Assembly (NCBI RefSeq): GCF_004167665.1
Contig: NZ_SEWE01000033.1
Location: forward strand, 1-60,330
Length of the DNA stretch: 60,330 bases
From: Hymenobacter persicinus
GTDB lineage: Bacteria; Bacteroidota; Bacteroidia; Cytophagales; Hymenobacteraceae
Direction: 5' to 3'
Shown: piece by piece, positions 7,693-15,741 of the stretch
Numbering within the stretch: the first letter of the stretch is position 1
How the letters are laid out: the number at the start of each line of letters is the position of its first letter
Made by a program: the position numbers and the translations under genes
Notes under the pieces: model-generated
The model's database searches: none
What the model saw: only the letters and a program-made list of their open reading frames with translations
What the model was told of the DNA's origin: nothing

Positions 7693-7714
7693 AAAACCGA
7701 TTTAATTCGGTTTT
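7693..7714. repeat. AT-rich hairpin upstream of the secretion operon
   Basis: AAAACCGA/TCGGTTTT stem with loop TTTAAT, 25 bases before the candidate -7 element at 7739. It may be a regulator site or a terminator-like structure. Nothing else could be supported in the long gap 7460-7922. Confidence 0.3.
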
Positions 7715-7738
7715 AAGAAGCCTCCGCGTTGTGGGCTC

Positions 7739-7746
7739 TAATTTTG
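7739..7746 (+). promoter_or_regulatory. Candidate -7 element of the secretion operon
   Basis: TAATTTTG is an exact TAnnTTTG match in an AT-rich patch within the gap between divergent genes. It would give a leader of roughly 170 bases before the ATG at 7923. The -33 box is not clear. Confidence 0.4.
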
Positions 7747-7922
7747 TGGCACAATCAGCTGGCGCCCGCCGGAACGGTTTTTTACCCGTGGCGGCCCGGT
7801 TTTGCGGGCGGCTAGGCCCGCTGGCCCGGGCCCGACCCGGCGTAACCTTCGGCCGCCAAGTACGGTTGAGCTTAACGGCCGGCCGCGGGTGCCCAGCCTC
7901 ATTTCGAACCACACTCTTCCCC

Positions 7923-8936
7923 ATGGCCACCAAACATCTGGCTTTACCTCCCCCCACGCCCTGGCAGCGGCTGGTCCGCATGCTCGAGCCCGAGCGCCGC
8001 GCCATCCGCTACATCCTGTTCTACGCCATTGCCACCGGCCTGATCAGCCTGACCCTGCCCCTGGGCACTCAGGCCGTGTTCAACCTGGTTTCGACCGGGG
8101 CCGTGTTCAGCTCCACCTACATCCTGATTGGGGTGGTGGTCGTGGGCGTGCTGCTGGCCGGGCTGCTGCTGATTGGGCAGTTTACGCTGGTGGAAGCCAT
8201 GGAGCAGCGCCTATTTGCCAAGGCCGCCATCGAGTACGCCTACCGCCTGCCCCGCATCGACCCCAAGGCTCTGGAGGGCGAAAACCCGCCGGAGCTGGTC
8301 AACCGCTTCTTCGACGTGCTGACCGTGCAGAAGGGCCTGACCAAGCTGCTGATTGATTTGATGTTTGCCGGCATCCAGATCTTGTTTGGCGTCATTGTGC
8401 TCTCGTTTTACCACCCCGTGTTCGTGGGCCTGGGCCTGACCATTCTGGTGCTGCTGGCCCTGATTTACACCCTCAACTACCGCCGGGCTCTGAAAACCAG
8501 CATTGAGGAGTCGGCCTACAAGTACGAGACGGTGGACTGGCTCCAGCAGGTGGCCGCCGACTTGCCCCAGCTCCGCGCCAGCGCCGTCACGCCCAACGTG
8601 GTGCTGACCCGCACCGACGAGCTGACGGCCAAGTACCTGCGCGCCCGCAACGACCATTTTCGGGTGCTCAAAAGCTACTACAAGTGGGCCATTGCCCTGC
8701 GCACGGTGCTCACCGGCGGCCTGCTCATTGCCGGCACCCTGTTCGTGGTGTCGCGGCAGATGACGCTGGGGCAGTTTGTGGCCGCCGAGGTGCTTATCGT
8801 GCAGATCAGCAGCTCGATTGAGAAGCTGATGACCGGCGTGGCTACCGTCTTCGACATGCTCACGGGCGTGGAGAAGCTGGCCGCCGTCACGGATCTGCCC
8901 CTCGTTCACCCTCATTCCGCCGACGCCCATGCTTAA
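7923..8936 (+). CDS. ABC exporter transmembrane-domain protein lacking the ATPase domain
   Basis: 337 residues from ATG 7923 (MATKHLAL). Longer in-frame extensions upstream are non-coding-like. It resembles the membrane half of HlyB/PrtD-type exporters: several hydrophobic segments (about 30-52, 60-85, 140-160, 164-185, 255-280) and the exporter loop LPRIDPKALEGENPPELVNRFF. It ends at VEKLAAVTDLPL, where the linker to the nucleotide-binding domain would begin. There is no Walker A, signature or Walker B motif, and no separate ATP-binding subunit is encoded in the window. It overlaps the HlyD gene by eight bases. Confidence 0.85.
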   Translation: MATKHLALPPPTPWQRLVRMLEPERRAIRYILFYAIATGLISLTLPLGTQAVFNLVSTGAVFSSTYILIGVVVVGVLLAGLLLIGQFTLVEAMEQRLFAKAAIEYAYRLPRIDPKALEGENPPELVNRFFDVLTVQKGLTKLLIDLMFAGIQILFGVIVLSFYHPVFVGLGLTILVLLALIYTLNYRRALKTSIEESAYKYETVDWLQQVAADLPQLRASAVTPNVVLTRTDELTAKYLRARNDHFRVLKSYYKWAIALRTVLTGGLLIAGTLFVVSRQMTLGQFVAAEVLIVQISSSIEKLMTGVATVFDMLTGVEKLAAVTDLPLVHPHSADAHA

Positions 8937-10302
8937 TATCTCCAACGAGAACGTCGACGACTCCATCTGGCACGAAGAGTTGCAGCACTCGCGCCGGCAG
9001 CTGCTCAGCGCCAACGGGGCCCGCACCCTGGCCCGGGTGCTCACGGCCGTGGGCGTGATTTTCCTGGTCATCCTGTTTCTGCCCTGGCGCCAGACCATCG
9101 AGGGCACCGGCTCGCTCACCACGCTCAGCCCCGAGGACCGGCCCCAGACCGTGCAGAACGCCATTGCGGGCCGCATTGAGCGCTGGGCCGTGCGCGAAGG
9201 CCAGCTGGTGAAGCGCGGCGACACGCTGCTGACCATTTCCGAAATCAAGGACGAGTACTTCGACCCCAACCTGCCCCAGCGCCTGGGTGAGCAGCTGGCG
9301 GCCAAGCAGGGCAACGTGGCGGCCAACGCGGCCAAAATCGAGGCCACCGACCAGCAGATTCAAGCCCTGCGCCTGACCCTGAACGTGCAGCTCGACGCGG
9401 CCCGCAACCGCGTCACCCAGGCCCGCAACACCGTCCGCATCGACTCGGCCGACCTAGTGGCCGTGCGCAACTTCTACCAGGTGGCCCTCTCCCGCCTGGC
9501 CCGCTACGAGGAAGGCTACAAAAACGGTCTGTTTTCCCTCACTGACATCGAAACCCGCCGCCTCAAGCTCCAGGAAGACCAGGCCAAGGTGACGGCCCAG
9601 CGCAACAAGCTGCTCAACTCCCAGCAGTCGTTGGCCAACGCGAACATCGAGCTGAGCAACCTGCGCGCCAAGTACGAGCAGGACTTGGCCAAAACCCTGT
9701 CGGACCGCAGTTCGGCCGTATCGAGCCGGGCCTCGTCGGAGGGCGAAGTGGCGGCGCTGCGCAACAAGATCAGCAACGTGGAGGTGCGCCGCGGCCTGTA
9801 CGTGGTGCGCGCCCCCCAGGACGGCTACGTGGTGCGCACGCTCAAGGCCGGTATCGGCGAGACCATCAAGGAGGGCGAATCGTTGGCCACCCTGCAGCCC
9901 GACGCGCCCGTGCTGGCCGTGGAACTCTACGTGCGGGCCATGGACGTGCCTCTGATCCAGCGGGGCCGCCCCGTGCGCCTGCAGTTCGACGGCTGGCCCG
10001 CAGTGCAGTTTTCGGGCTGGCCCTCGGTGGCCGTGGGCACGTTCGGCGGCACCGTCACGGTGATTGACGTGGTGAGCACCACCAACGGCAAGTACCGCCT
10101 GCTGGTGCGCCCCGACCGCCAGAACAACCAGGACCCGGCCTGGCCGGCGCAGCTGCGGCTGGGCTCGGGCGTCTACGGCTGGGTGATTCTGGACTCGGTG
10201 CCGGTGTGGTACGAAATCTGGCGGCAGCTCAACGGCTTCCCGCCCAGCCTGCAGGCCGCCCCGAGCGAGGCCCCCATCAAGGCGCAAGCCGACAAGAAGT
10301 AG
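8929..10302 (+). CDS. HlyD-family periplasmic adaptor (membrane fusion protein)
   Basis: 457 residues. A short cytoplasmic N-terminus is followed by one membrane anchor at about 39-60 (ARVLTAVGVIFLVILFLPW), a lipoyl/barrel half (GTGSLTTLSPEDRPQTVQNAI), a long helical hairpin (about 120-285, rich in Gln, Asn and Arg) and the returning lipoyl half VVRAPQDGYVVRTLKAGIGE. This is the family that links an inner-membrane exporter to a TolC channel. Its start lies inside the end of the ABC gene, so the two are translationally coupled. Confidence 0.92.
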   Translation: MLNISNENVDDSIWHEELQHSRRQLLSANGARTLARVLTAVGVIFLVILFLPWRQTIEGTGSLTTLSPEDRPQTVQNAIAGRIERWAVREGQLVKRGDTLLTISEIKDEYFDPNLPQRLGEQLAAKQGNVAANAAKIEATDQQIQALRLTLNVQLDAARNRVTQARNTVRIDSADLVAVRNFYQVALSRLARYEEGYKNGLFSLTDIETRRLKLQEDQAKVTAQRNKLLNSQQSLANANIELSNLRAKYEQDLAKTLSDRSSAVSSRASSEGEVAALRNKISNVEVRRGLYVVRAPQDGYVVRTLKAGIGETIKEGESLATLQPDAPVLAVELYVRAMDVPLIQRGRPVRLQFDGWPAVQFSGWPSVAVGTFGGTVTVIDVVSTTNGKYRLLVRPDRQNNQDPAWPAQLRLGSGVYGWVILDSVPVWYEIWRQLNGFPPSLQAAPSEAPIKAQADKK

Positions 10303-10307
10303 GCCCT

Positions 10308-11894
10308 ATGAAGAAACGAACGACTGGTTTTTGGTGGTTGGTTTCTGGTTTTTGGCCCTACCTCACCCAAAAACCAGCCCCCATCAACCTTACACTACCT
10401 ATTGCTGCTCTGCTGACGCTGTTGAGCCTGGGCGCTCTGGCCCAGACGCCGGCTCTGCCCCGGCGCGCGGCCGGCCTCACGCCCGCTCCGCTCCAGACCC
10501 GGCAGCTGGCCACCGACCCGCCCGCCGCGGACACGGCGCGGGTGTTTTCGCTCCAGGACCTGGCCGAGCTGGTATTCGCCAACCACCCGCTGGTGAAGCA
10601 GGCCGCCCTGCTCAGCGCCGACGCCCAGGCCCAGGTGCTGGCCGCCCGCGGGGGCTTCGACCCCAAGCTGGGCTCGGGCTTCGACCGGAAAATCTTCGGG
10701 GGCACCGACTACTACAACCGTTGGGCCAACGAGCTGAAAGTCCCGCTCTGGCCCGGTGGCATCGACCTGAAGGCCGGCTACGACCGGATGGTGGGCACTT
10801 ACGTGAACCCCGAGTACCGCACTCCCCTCGACGGGCTGGCCGGCGTGGGCCTGTCGGTGCCGCTGGGTCAGGGCCTGCTCATTGATGCGCGCCGCAGCAC
10901 CCTGCGCCAGGCCCGCATTATGGTGCAGGCCGCCGAGGCCGACCAAGTCAAGCAGATCAACGAGGTGTGGCTGCAGGCCGTGAAGGACTATTGGAATTGG
11001 TACTACGCCTCCCAGCAGGCCCAGCTGGTGCAGGAGGGCGTGGCCCTGGCCGACACCCGCTTCCGGGCTACCAGCCGCCGCGCCCTGCTCGGCGACCAGG
11101 CCCCCATCGACTCGGTGGAAGCCAGCATCACGGTGCAGGACCGCCAGCTCCAGGCCCAGCAGTTGGTGGTGGAACTGCAGAATGCCCGGCTGCTGCTCTC
11201 CAATCATCTGTGGAACAAGGATGCCCAGCCCGTGGAGCTACCCGCCTACGCCGTGCCCCAGCGCCCGATGCTGGTGCCCGTGGATACGGTTCAGTTCGGC
11301 CAGCTGCAGCGCCAGGCCGCCGTGGCCCATCCCACCTTGCTCAAGCTCGACGCCAAAATTCGGCAACTGGGCGTGGAGGAGCGTTACCGCCGGGAGCTGC
11401 TCAAGCCCAAAATCAACGTGAGCGGCACCCTGCTCAGCCGCGGCGACTTCTACCGCCCCGAAGTGCCAGCCTATTACGATTTCGGGCTGAACAACTACAA
11501 GCTGGGCGTGGACTTCGCCTTTCCGCTGTTTTTGCGCCAGGAGCGCGGCAAGCTCCAGCAAGCCCGCCTAAAGGTGCAGGATGCCACCCTGGAGCAGCAG
11601 CAAAGCCGACGCACCATCGTCAACCAGGTGCAGGCCGTGTATAATAGCCTGCAGGCTTACGAGCGGCAGCTGACATTGCAGGCTCAGACCATTGCCAACC
11701 AGCGCCAGTTGCTCCAAGCCGAGCTGCAAAAATTCGAGCTGGGTGAAAGCACCATTTTCCTCATCAACGCCCGCGAATCCAAGCTCATTGAGCTCCGCAT
11801 CAAGCAGGAAAGCCTGCGGGCCAGCTACGAAAAGGCCCGCGCCGAGCTGTACTACTACGCCGGCACCCGCACGCTGGGGGCACAGGAGCGTTAA
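10308..11894 (+). CDS. TolC-family outer-membrane efflux/secretion channel
   Basis: 528 residues. The ATG at 10308 is chosen because it is six bases after the HlyD stop; the frame is open further upstream but overlaps HlyD. The N-terminus is unusual: a Trp/Gly-rich stretch, encoded by repeated CTGGTTTTTGG units, precedes a hydrophobic segment ending ALAQ (about 45). The mature protein has the two outer-membrane-efflux repeats, for example FSLQDLAELVFANHPLV, then a long helical body and FELGESTIFLINARES near the end. It completes a tripartite export system with the two upstream genes. Confidence 0.92.
   Translation: MKKRTTGFWWLVSGFWPYLTQKPAPINLTLPIAALLTLLSLGALAQTPALPRRAAGLTPAPLQTRQLATDPPAADTARVFSLQDLAELVFANHPLVKQAALLSADAQAQVLAARGGFDPKLGSGFDRKIFGGTDYYNRWANELKVPLWPGGIDLKAGYDRMVGTYVNPEYRTPLDGLAGVGLSVPLGQGLLIDARRSTLRQARIMVQAAEADQVKQINEVWLQAVKDYWNWYYASQQAQLVQEGVALADTRFRATSRRALLGDQAPIDSVEASITVQDRQLQAQQLVVELQNARLLLSNHLWNKDAQPVELPAYAVPQRPMLVPVDTVQFGQLQRQAAVAHPTLLKLDAKIRQLGVEERYRRELLKPKINVSGTLLSRGDFYRPEVPAYYDFGLNNYKLGVDFAFPLFLRQERGKLQQARLKVQDATLEQQQSRRTIVNQVQAVYNSLQAYERQLTLQAQTIANQRQLLQAELQKFELGESTIFLINARESKLIELRIKQESLRASYEKARAELYYYAGTRTLGAQER
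10324..10377. repeat. Repeated CTGGTTTTTGG with inverted copy inside the TolC start region
   Basis: CTGGTTTTTGG occurs at 10324-10334 and 10345-10355, and its reverse complement CCAAAAACCAG at 10367-10377. The last two form an 11-bp stem with an 11-base loop only some 37 bases inside the TolC reading frame. Confidence 0.75.
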
Positions 11895-11932
11895 CCTAGT
11901 TGCTTGCGCCATGGCCTAAGGATTTTCAACGG

Positions 11933-11979
11933 CTAACAAAAAAGGCCGTTCTGCTGAGCAGAACGGCCTTTTTTGTTAG
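11933..11979. terminator. Bidirectional terminator between TolC and VWA genes
   Basis: 23-base perfect arms (CTAACAAAAAAGGCCGTTCT...) around a one-base centre, with T-runs on both strands. It lies between convergent genes ending at 11894 (+) and 11995 (-). Confidence 0.9.
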
Positions 11980-11994
11980 CCAGCAAACCGGTTA

Positions 11995-13098
11995 TTACAG
12001 CGTCTTGCGGCGGTTTTTTTTATAGTCTTCGAATACTAGGTGCCCCAGACCTTTTAGGCCCGAGTAGTAGGCCTTGCCCTGATTGACCTGGGTAAACTCC
12101 TCCACGAACTGCTGCAGATACGGGTCCGAGGCAATCATGAACGTGGTGATGGGCACCTTGAGGCGGCGGGCGGCGGCAGCCAGATTCAGAGTCTTGTTGA
12201 CCACTTTGCGGTCGAGGCCGAAGGAGTTTTTGTAGTAGCCGTTGCCTTCCTTAAGGCAGGTAGGCTTGCCGTCGGTAATCATAAAGATCTGCTTGTTGGG
12301 CGTCTTGCGCTTGCGCAGCAGGTCCAGGGCCAACTCCAGGCCGGCCACGGTGTTGGTGTGGTAGGGCCCGACTTCGAGGTAGGGCAGGTCCTTGATGGTG
12401 ATGGGCCAAGCATCGTTGCCGAACACGATAACGTCGAGGAAGTCCTTGGGATACTTCTGCTTGACGAGCTCGGCCAGGGCCATGGCCACCTTTTTGGCGG
12501 GCGTGATGCGGTCCTCGCCGTAGAGAATCATCGAGTGCGAGATGTCAATCATCAAGACCGTGCTGGTCTGGGTTTTGTGCTCGGTTTCGCGCACTTCCAG
12601 GTCGCCCTCAGCTAGCATAAACTCGTCGGTCAGTCCGTGGTTGAGCTGGGCGTTGCGGATGCTTTCGGTCATCGAAATCTGGTCCACGGCGTCGCCGAAA
12701 CGAAACTCGCGCAGGTCGGTGCTCAGCTCGTCGCCCTGCCCGGTCTGGGGCGTGCGGTGGTTGCCGGAGTTACCCTTTTTGAGCTTGCCGAAGATTTCCT
12801 CCAAGGCACTCTTGCGAATGCCCTGTTCGGTTTTAGGCGTAATCTTAAAGGCGCCCCGCTCCTGCTCGTTCTCATCGATGTAGCCCTTTTTCTTCAGGTC
12901 CTCGATGAAGTTGCCCATGCCGTAGTCATTGTCGGTCAGGCCGTACTGCTTATCGAGCTCATTAAGCCAGGACAAAGCCTCCCCCACGTCGCCGGACGTG
13001 ATGGTGACCAGTTGCATAAAGATCTTGAACAGGGACTCAAAGCCTTTTTCGGGCGAGTCATCGGGCACGAAATCCCGGAAACGAAAACCAGCAGCCAT
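11995..13098 (-). CDS. VWA-domain protein, probable MoxR partner
   Basis: 367 residues from ATG 13098 (MAAGFRFRDF), preceded by a purine-poor leader; an earlier in-frame ATG at 13140 is less likely. The C-terminal half is a von Willebrand A domain with an intact MIDAS motif D185-I-S187-H-S189 and a later FMITDGKPT. The N-terminal half is helical and charged. VWA proteins of this type pair with MoxR ATPases, as in BchI/BchD. The matching ATPase is at 5936-7459 on the same strand. It has no signal peptide, so it is expected in the cytoplasm. Confidence 0.88.
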   Translation of the reverse strand: MAAGFRFRDFVPDDSPEKGFESLFKIFMQLVTITSGDVGEALSWLNELDKQYGLTDNDYGMGNFIEDLKKKGYIDENEQERGAFKITPKTEQGIRKSALEEIFGKLKKGNSGNHRTPQTGQGDELSTDLREFRFGDAVDQISMTESIRNAQLNHGLTDEFMLAEGDLEVRETEHKTQTSTVLMIDISHSMILYGEDRITPAKKVAMALAELVKQKYPKDFLDVIVFGNDAWPITIKDLPYLEVGPYHTNTVAGLELALDLLRKRKTPNKQIFMITDGKPTCLKEGNGYYKNSFGLDRKVVNKTLNLAAAARRLKVPITTFMIASDPYLQQFVEEFTQVNQGKAYYSGLKGLGHLVFEDYKKNRRKTL

Positions 13099-13222
13099 AG
13101 GAAAGGAATTAGGCTCTGAGAACAACCAGCCCGCGGGCAATGTTCACCGGGGCAGTTTTTCGGCAAAAGAGTCCTCGAAAATCCCGTCGGCGGGAGCTCA
13201 GGGGGCAGCCTTTTTACTTCTG

Positions 13223-15679
13223 CTACTGCCGGACCACTCGCAGGGTCTGGCGCTGCCCATCGGGCCGGATGAGGCGGAGCAGGTACAGGCCGGCCGGTAG
13301 GTTCTCCGCTCTAGGCCAGCTTACCACGCCGTTAGCGGGCAGCGGCCGGGATTCGCCCACGCGGCGACCCAGCGGGTCGAGCAGCTCCAGCTGCCCCGCC
13401 ACCCCGGCACCAGCCGCAACAGTCAGCGGCCCGGCCGCGGGGTTTGGCCAGGCCCGCAGGCCCAGCTCGGCCCGGGCCGGAGTCGTCGTCGCCGTGGCAG
13501 TGGCCAGGAATTCAAAGGCGCCCACGTCGGGGGTGGTTGCGGAGCGGGTGCGGTTGTCGAAGTCCCGGGGTACCTCGGCCAGGGGCTGGGCCAGATTGTC
13601 GAGGGCTGGGTTGGTCGGCACGAAGGTGGCGCTGGCAAACTGCGGATTCAGGTCGTGGGCGTGCTGGTCCTGCAGGGAGGCGGCCTGCCACTCAGGCAGC
13701 GTAGGATACGAAGCCGTACTGCTGCCCATCACGAAGCCGCCGGTGGGGTTGGCCAGGTAGAAGTTGTTGTAGTCGGTGCTGGAGCCGGGGGCGCCGAGCT
13801 GGCGGTTGGTGGCGTACAGGGCCACGTGGCGGGCCGAGGCCGCGGTTTGAGCTCCGGTCAGGTTCACGAGCAGGTTGTTGCGGAGCGTAAACTGCCCCTG
13901 GGCCGTGCCGAAGCTGCCCACGTTGAGGGCCACGCTCGAGCCGTTGGGCGTGGCGCTGCCGTCTACCACAATAGTGTTGTTGGCCAGCAGCATCCGGCTG
14001 GGCTGGGTGAGCGTGGGCACGTAAATACCCTGAATCAGAAAGGACGGGGTGCCGGGTGCCGTAGCTGAGTACCCGCGCGCGAGGCCGCTGATTTCGTTGT
14101 TGAACACGTTGATTTCGTGGCTGCCGGTGGTGCCCGAGCCCATGGTCAGGTACATGCCGTACACGGCCTCCTGGGTGGTGACCACGTTCAGGTTGGTCTG
14201 CCGCAGGTCGAGGATGCGGTTGTTGTACACCTGCGAGGCCTCGGCCCCGCTGCCCTGCACATTGCTCAAAAACAGCCCGTAGATAATCCCGCTGCCGGTG
14301 CAGCGCAGGCCTTGGGTTAGGTTGTGGTGGTAGCGCAGGTTGCGCACGTTGCTGAGCTGAGTGCCGACCACCCCCGAAGTCCCGTTGCCGATGTCGCCGG
14401 CCGTGCCGTTGCCCACCACCACGTAGTCAATTTCGAGGTCAAACTCCGACCACGTACTGGTGTAGCCCGACACGGTAAAACCCGTGTAGCAGTTCTGAAT
14501 CAGCAGGTTGTGGTAATGGGTATGGGCGTTGCAGCCGCTGGTGTCGGCCGGCGACACGCTGCCGCTGTTGTCGTTGGCGGCCTGCACCACTCCGGCCGAG
14601 GACAGGTAGCTTCGGTTCAGGGTGATGGTGGCATTCTGGACCAGCAAATGGCGCACCCCGTTGGTGGGAGTCAGGTTGCGGATGCGGTAGCCGTAGGCGG
14701 GGCCCTGCCCGGTGCCGGCCGCGCGCACGTCGATGCCGTCGAACGTCAGGTAGTCGGCGCCGGCTACGTCGAGAATGGCGCCCGAAGTGGCCGTGATAAC
14801 CGGGTTAACTAAGTTGCCGGTTCGGCGGAACACTACCGGCGCGGCGGCCGTGCCACCTACGACCAGCGGGGGCACCTGCTCGGCAAACACCCGCCCACTG
14901 GGCACGTTGAAGGTCACGGGCGCCGTGGGCAGGGCCTGGTTGAGCCGGCTGACGGCGGCCGTAAACGAGGGGAAGTTGGTGGCGCTGGCCGGCAGCGTGT
15001 TGTCGATGGTGTAGGTGCCGGCCAGGCCCGTGGCTACGTTGCGGGCCGTTACCACCACGTTGTCGAGGGCCGCCGGGGGTTGGGTGCCGCCGGCGTTGTT
15101 GTTCACCCAGCTAAACACCAGTCGCACGGTGGTGCCGGCCAGCACGGGGCCGTTGGGAATCGTGTAGGTGTTGCGGGTGTAAGTGGCCTGGCCCTGCAAG
15201 CCGCCGCTAGCTGGCGTCAGCTTGCTGCCACCCTTCAGGAAAACCGGCTCAAACGAGCTTTGCACCACGTAGCTGGGCGGCAGCGCAAACACCGACATAT
15301 AGTCGGTGGCCTCGCCCCGGTTTTTCCAGTCAAACGATACCTCAAACGTGTTGAAGCCGGCGGGCAGCACAATGTCGCGGTACAGGTGCACGATGCTGCT
15401 CAGGGTGGTGGCGTACGAATACGAGCCGACCGGACTGGCCAGGGTGTTGGTGATATAGGCGGCCCGGGTGCCGGGCAGCAGCGGCCCGTTGCCGGCGGCC
15501 GAGCCGCTGGTCCACTGGTTGTAGAGCTGGTCGTTGACGGCCGTAAACGAGCCGGGGCCATTCGGACCGGGGGTTTCGAAATCCTCAGTGAACACCGTCA
15601 CCGAGGCTTGGGCCCGGGCCGGGAGTGAGGCGCCCAGCAGCAGCAGGGCGCCCAGCAGCCGGGAAGCAAATTTTTGCAT
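13223..15679 (-). CDS. Secreted beta-helix-like protein with T9SS type-A sorting domain (paralogue A)
   Basis: 818 residues. The signal peptide MQKFASRLLGALLLLGASLP ends at ARAQA. The N-terminal region (about 28-210) looks like a carbohydrate-binding or jelly-roll module (FTEDFETPG, then AAYITN). The middle (about 220-700) is rich in Asn, Val and Ile with LTFDGIDVRAAG and repeated short strands, typical of a right-handed parallel beta-helix. The C-terminal 80 residues form a type-A sorting domain (LRAWPNPAAG, PAGLYLLRL) that directs export by the Por system. A surface polysaccharide-binding or -degrading role is possible but unproven. Confidence 0.88.
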   Translation of the reverse strand: MQKFASRLLGALLLLGASLPARAQASVTVFTEDFETPGPNGPGSFTAVNDQLYNQWTSGSAAGNGPLLPGTRAAYITNTLASPVGSYSYATTLSSIVHLYRDIVLPAGFNTFEVSFDWKNRGEATDYMSVFALPPSYVVQSSFEPVFLKGGSKLTPASGGLQGQATYTRNTYTIPNGPVLAGTTVRLVFSWVNNNAGGTQPPAALDNVVVTARNVATGLAGTYTIDNTLPASATNFPSFTAAVSRLNQALPTAPVTFNVPSGRVFAEQVPPLVVGGTAAAPVVFRRTGNLVNPVITATSGAILDVAGADYLTFDGIDVRAAGTGQGPAYGYRIRNLTPTNGVRHLLVQNATITLNRSYLSSAGVVQAANDNSGSVSPADTSGCNAHTHYHNLLIQNCYTGFTVSGYTSTWSEFDLEIDYVVVGNGTAGDIGNGTSGVVGTQLSNVRNLRYHHNLTQGLRCTGSGIIYGLFLSNVQGSGAEASQVYNNRILDLRQTNLNVVTTQEAVYGMYLTMGSGTTGSHEINVFNNEISGLARGYSATAPGTPSFLIQGIYVPTLTQPSRMLLANNTIVVDGSATPNGSSVALNVGSFGTAQGQFTLRNNLLVNLTGAQTAASARHVALYATNRQLGAPGSSTDYNNFYLANPTGGFVMGSSTASYPTLPEWQAASLQDQHAHDLNPQFASATFVPTNPALDNLAQPLAEVPRDFDNRTRSATTPDVGAFEFLATATATTTPARAELGLRAWPNPAAGPLTVAAGAGVAGQLELLDPLGRRVGESRPLPANGVVSWPRAENLPAGLYLLRLIRPDGQRQTLRVVRQ

Positions 15680-15741
15680 GATAGATCAAGAAAGGATAGA
15701 ACCTCGCCCCGCCCGTAGGCAGCTACCGGGCCAGGCGTTAC

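Noticed and set aside
7539..7922. N-terminal extension of the ABC membrane protein
   Set aside because: The added 128 residues are non-protein-like and overlap the promoter candidate and hairpin; the ATG at 7923 begins the recognisable domain.
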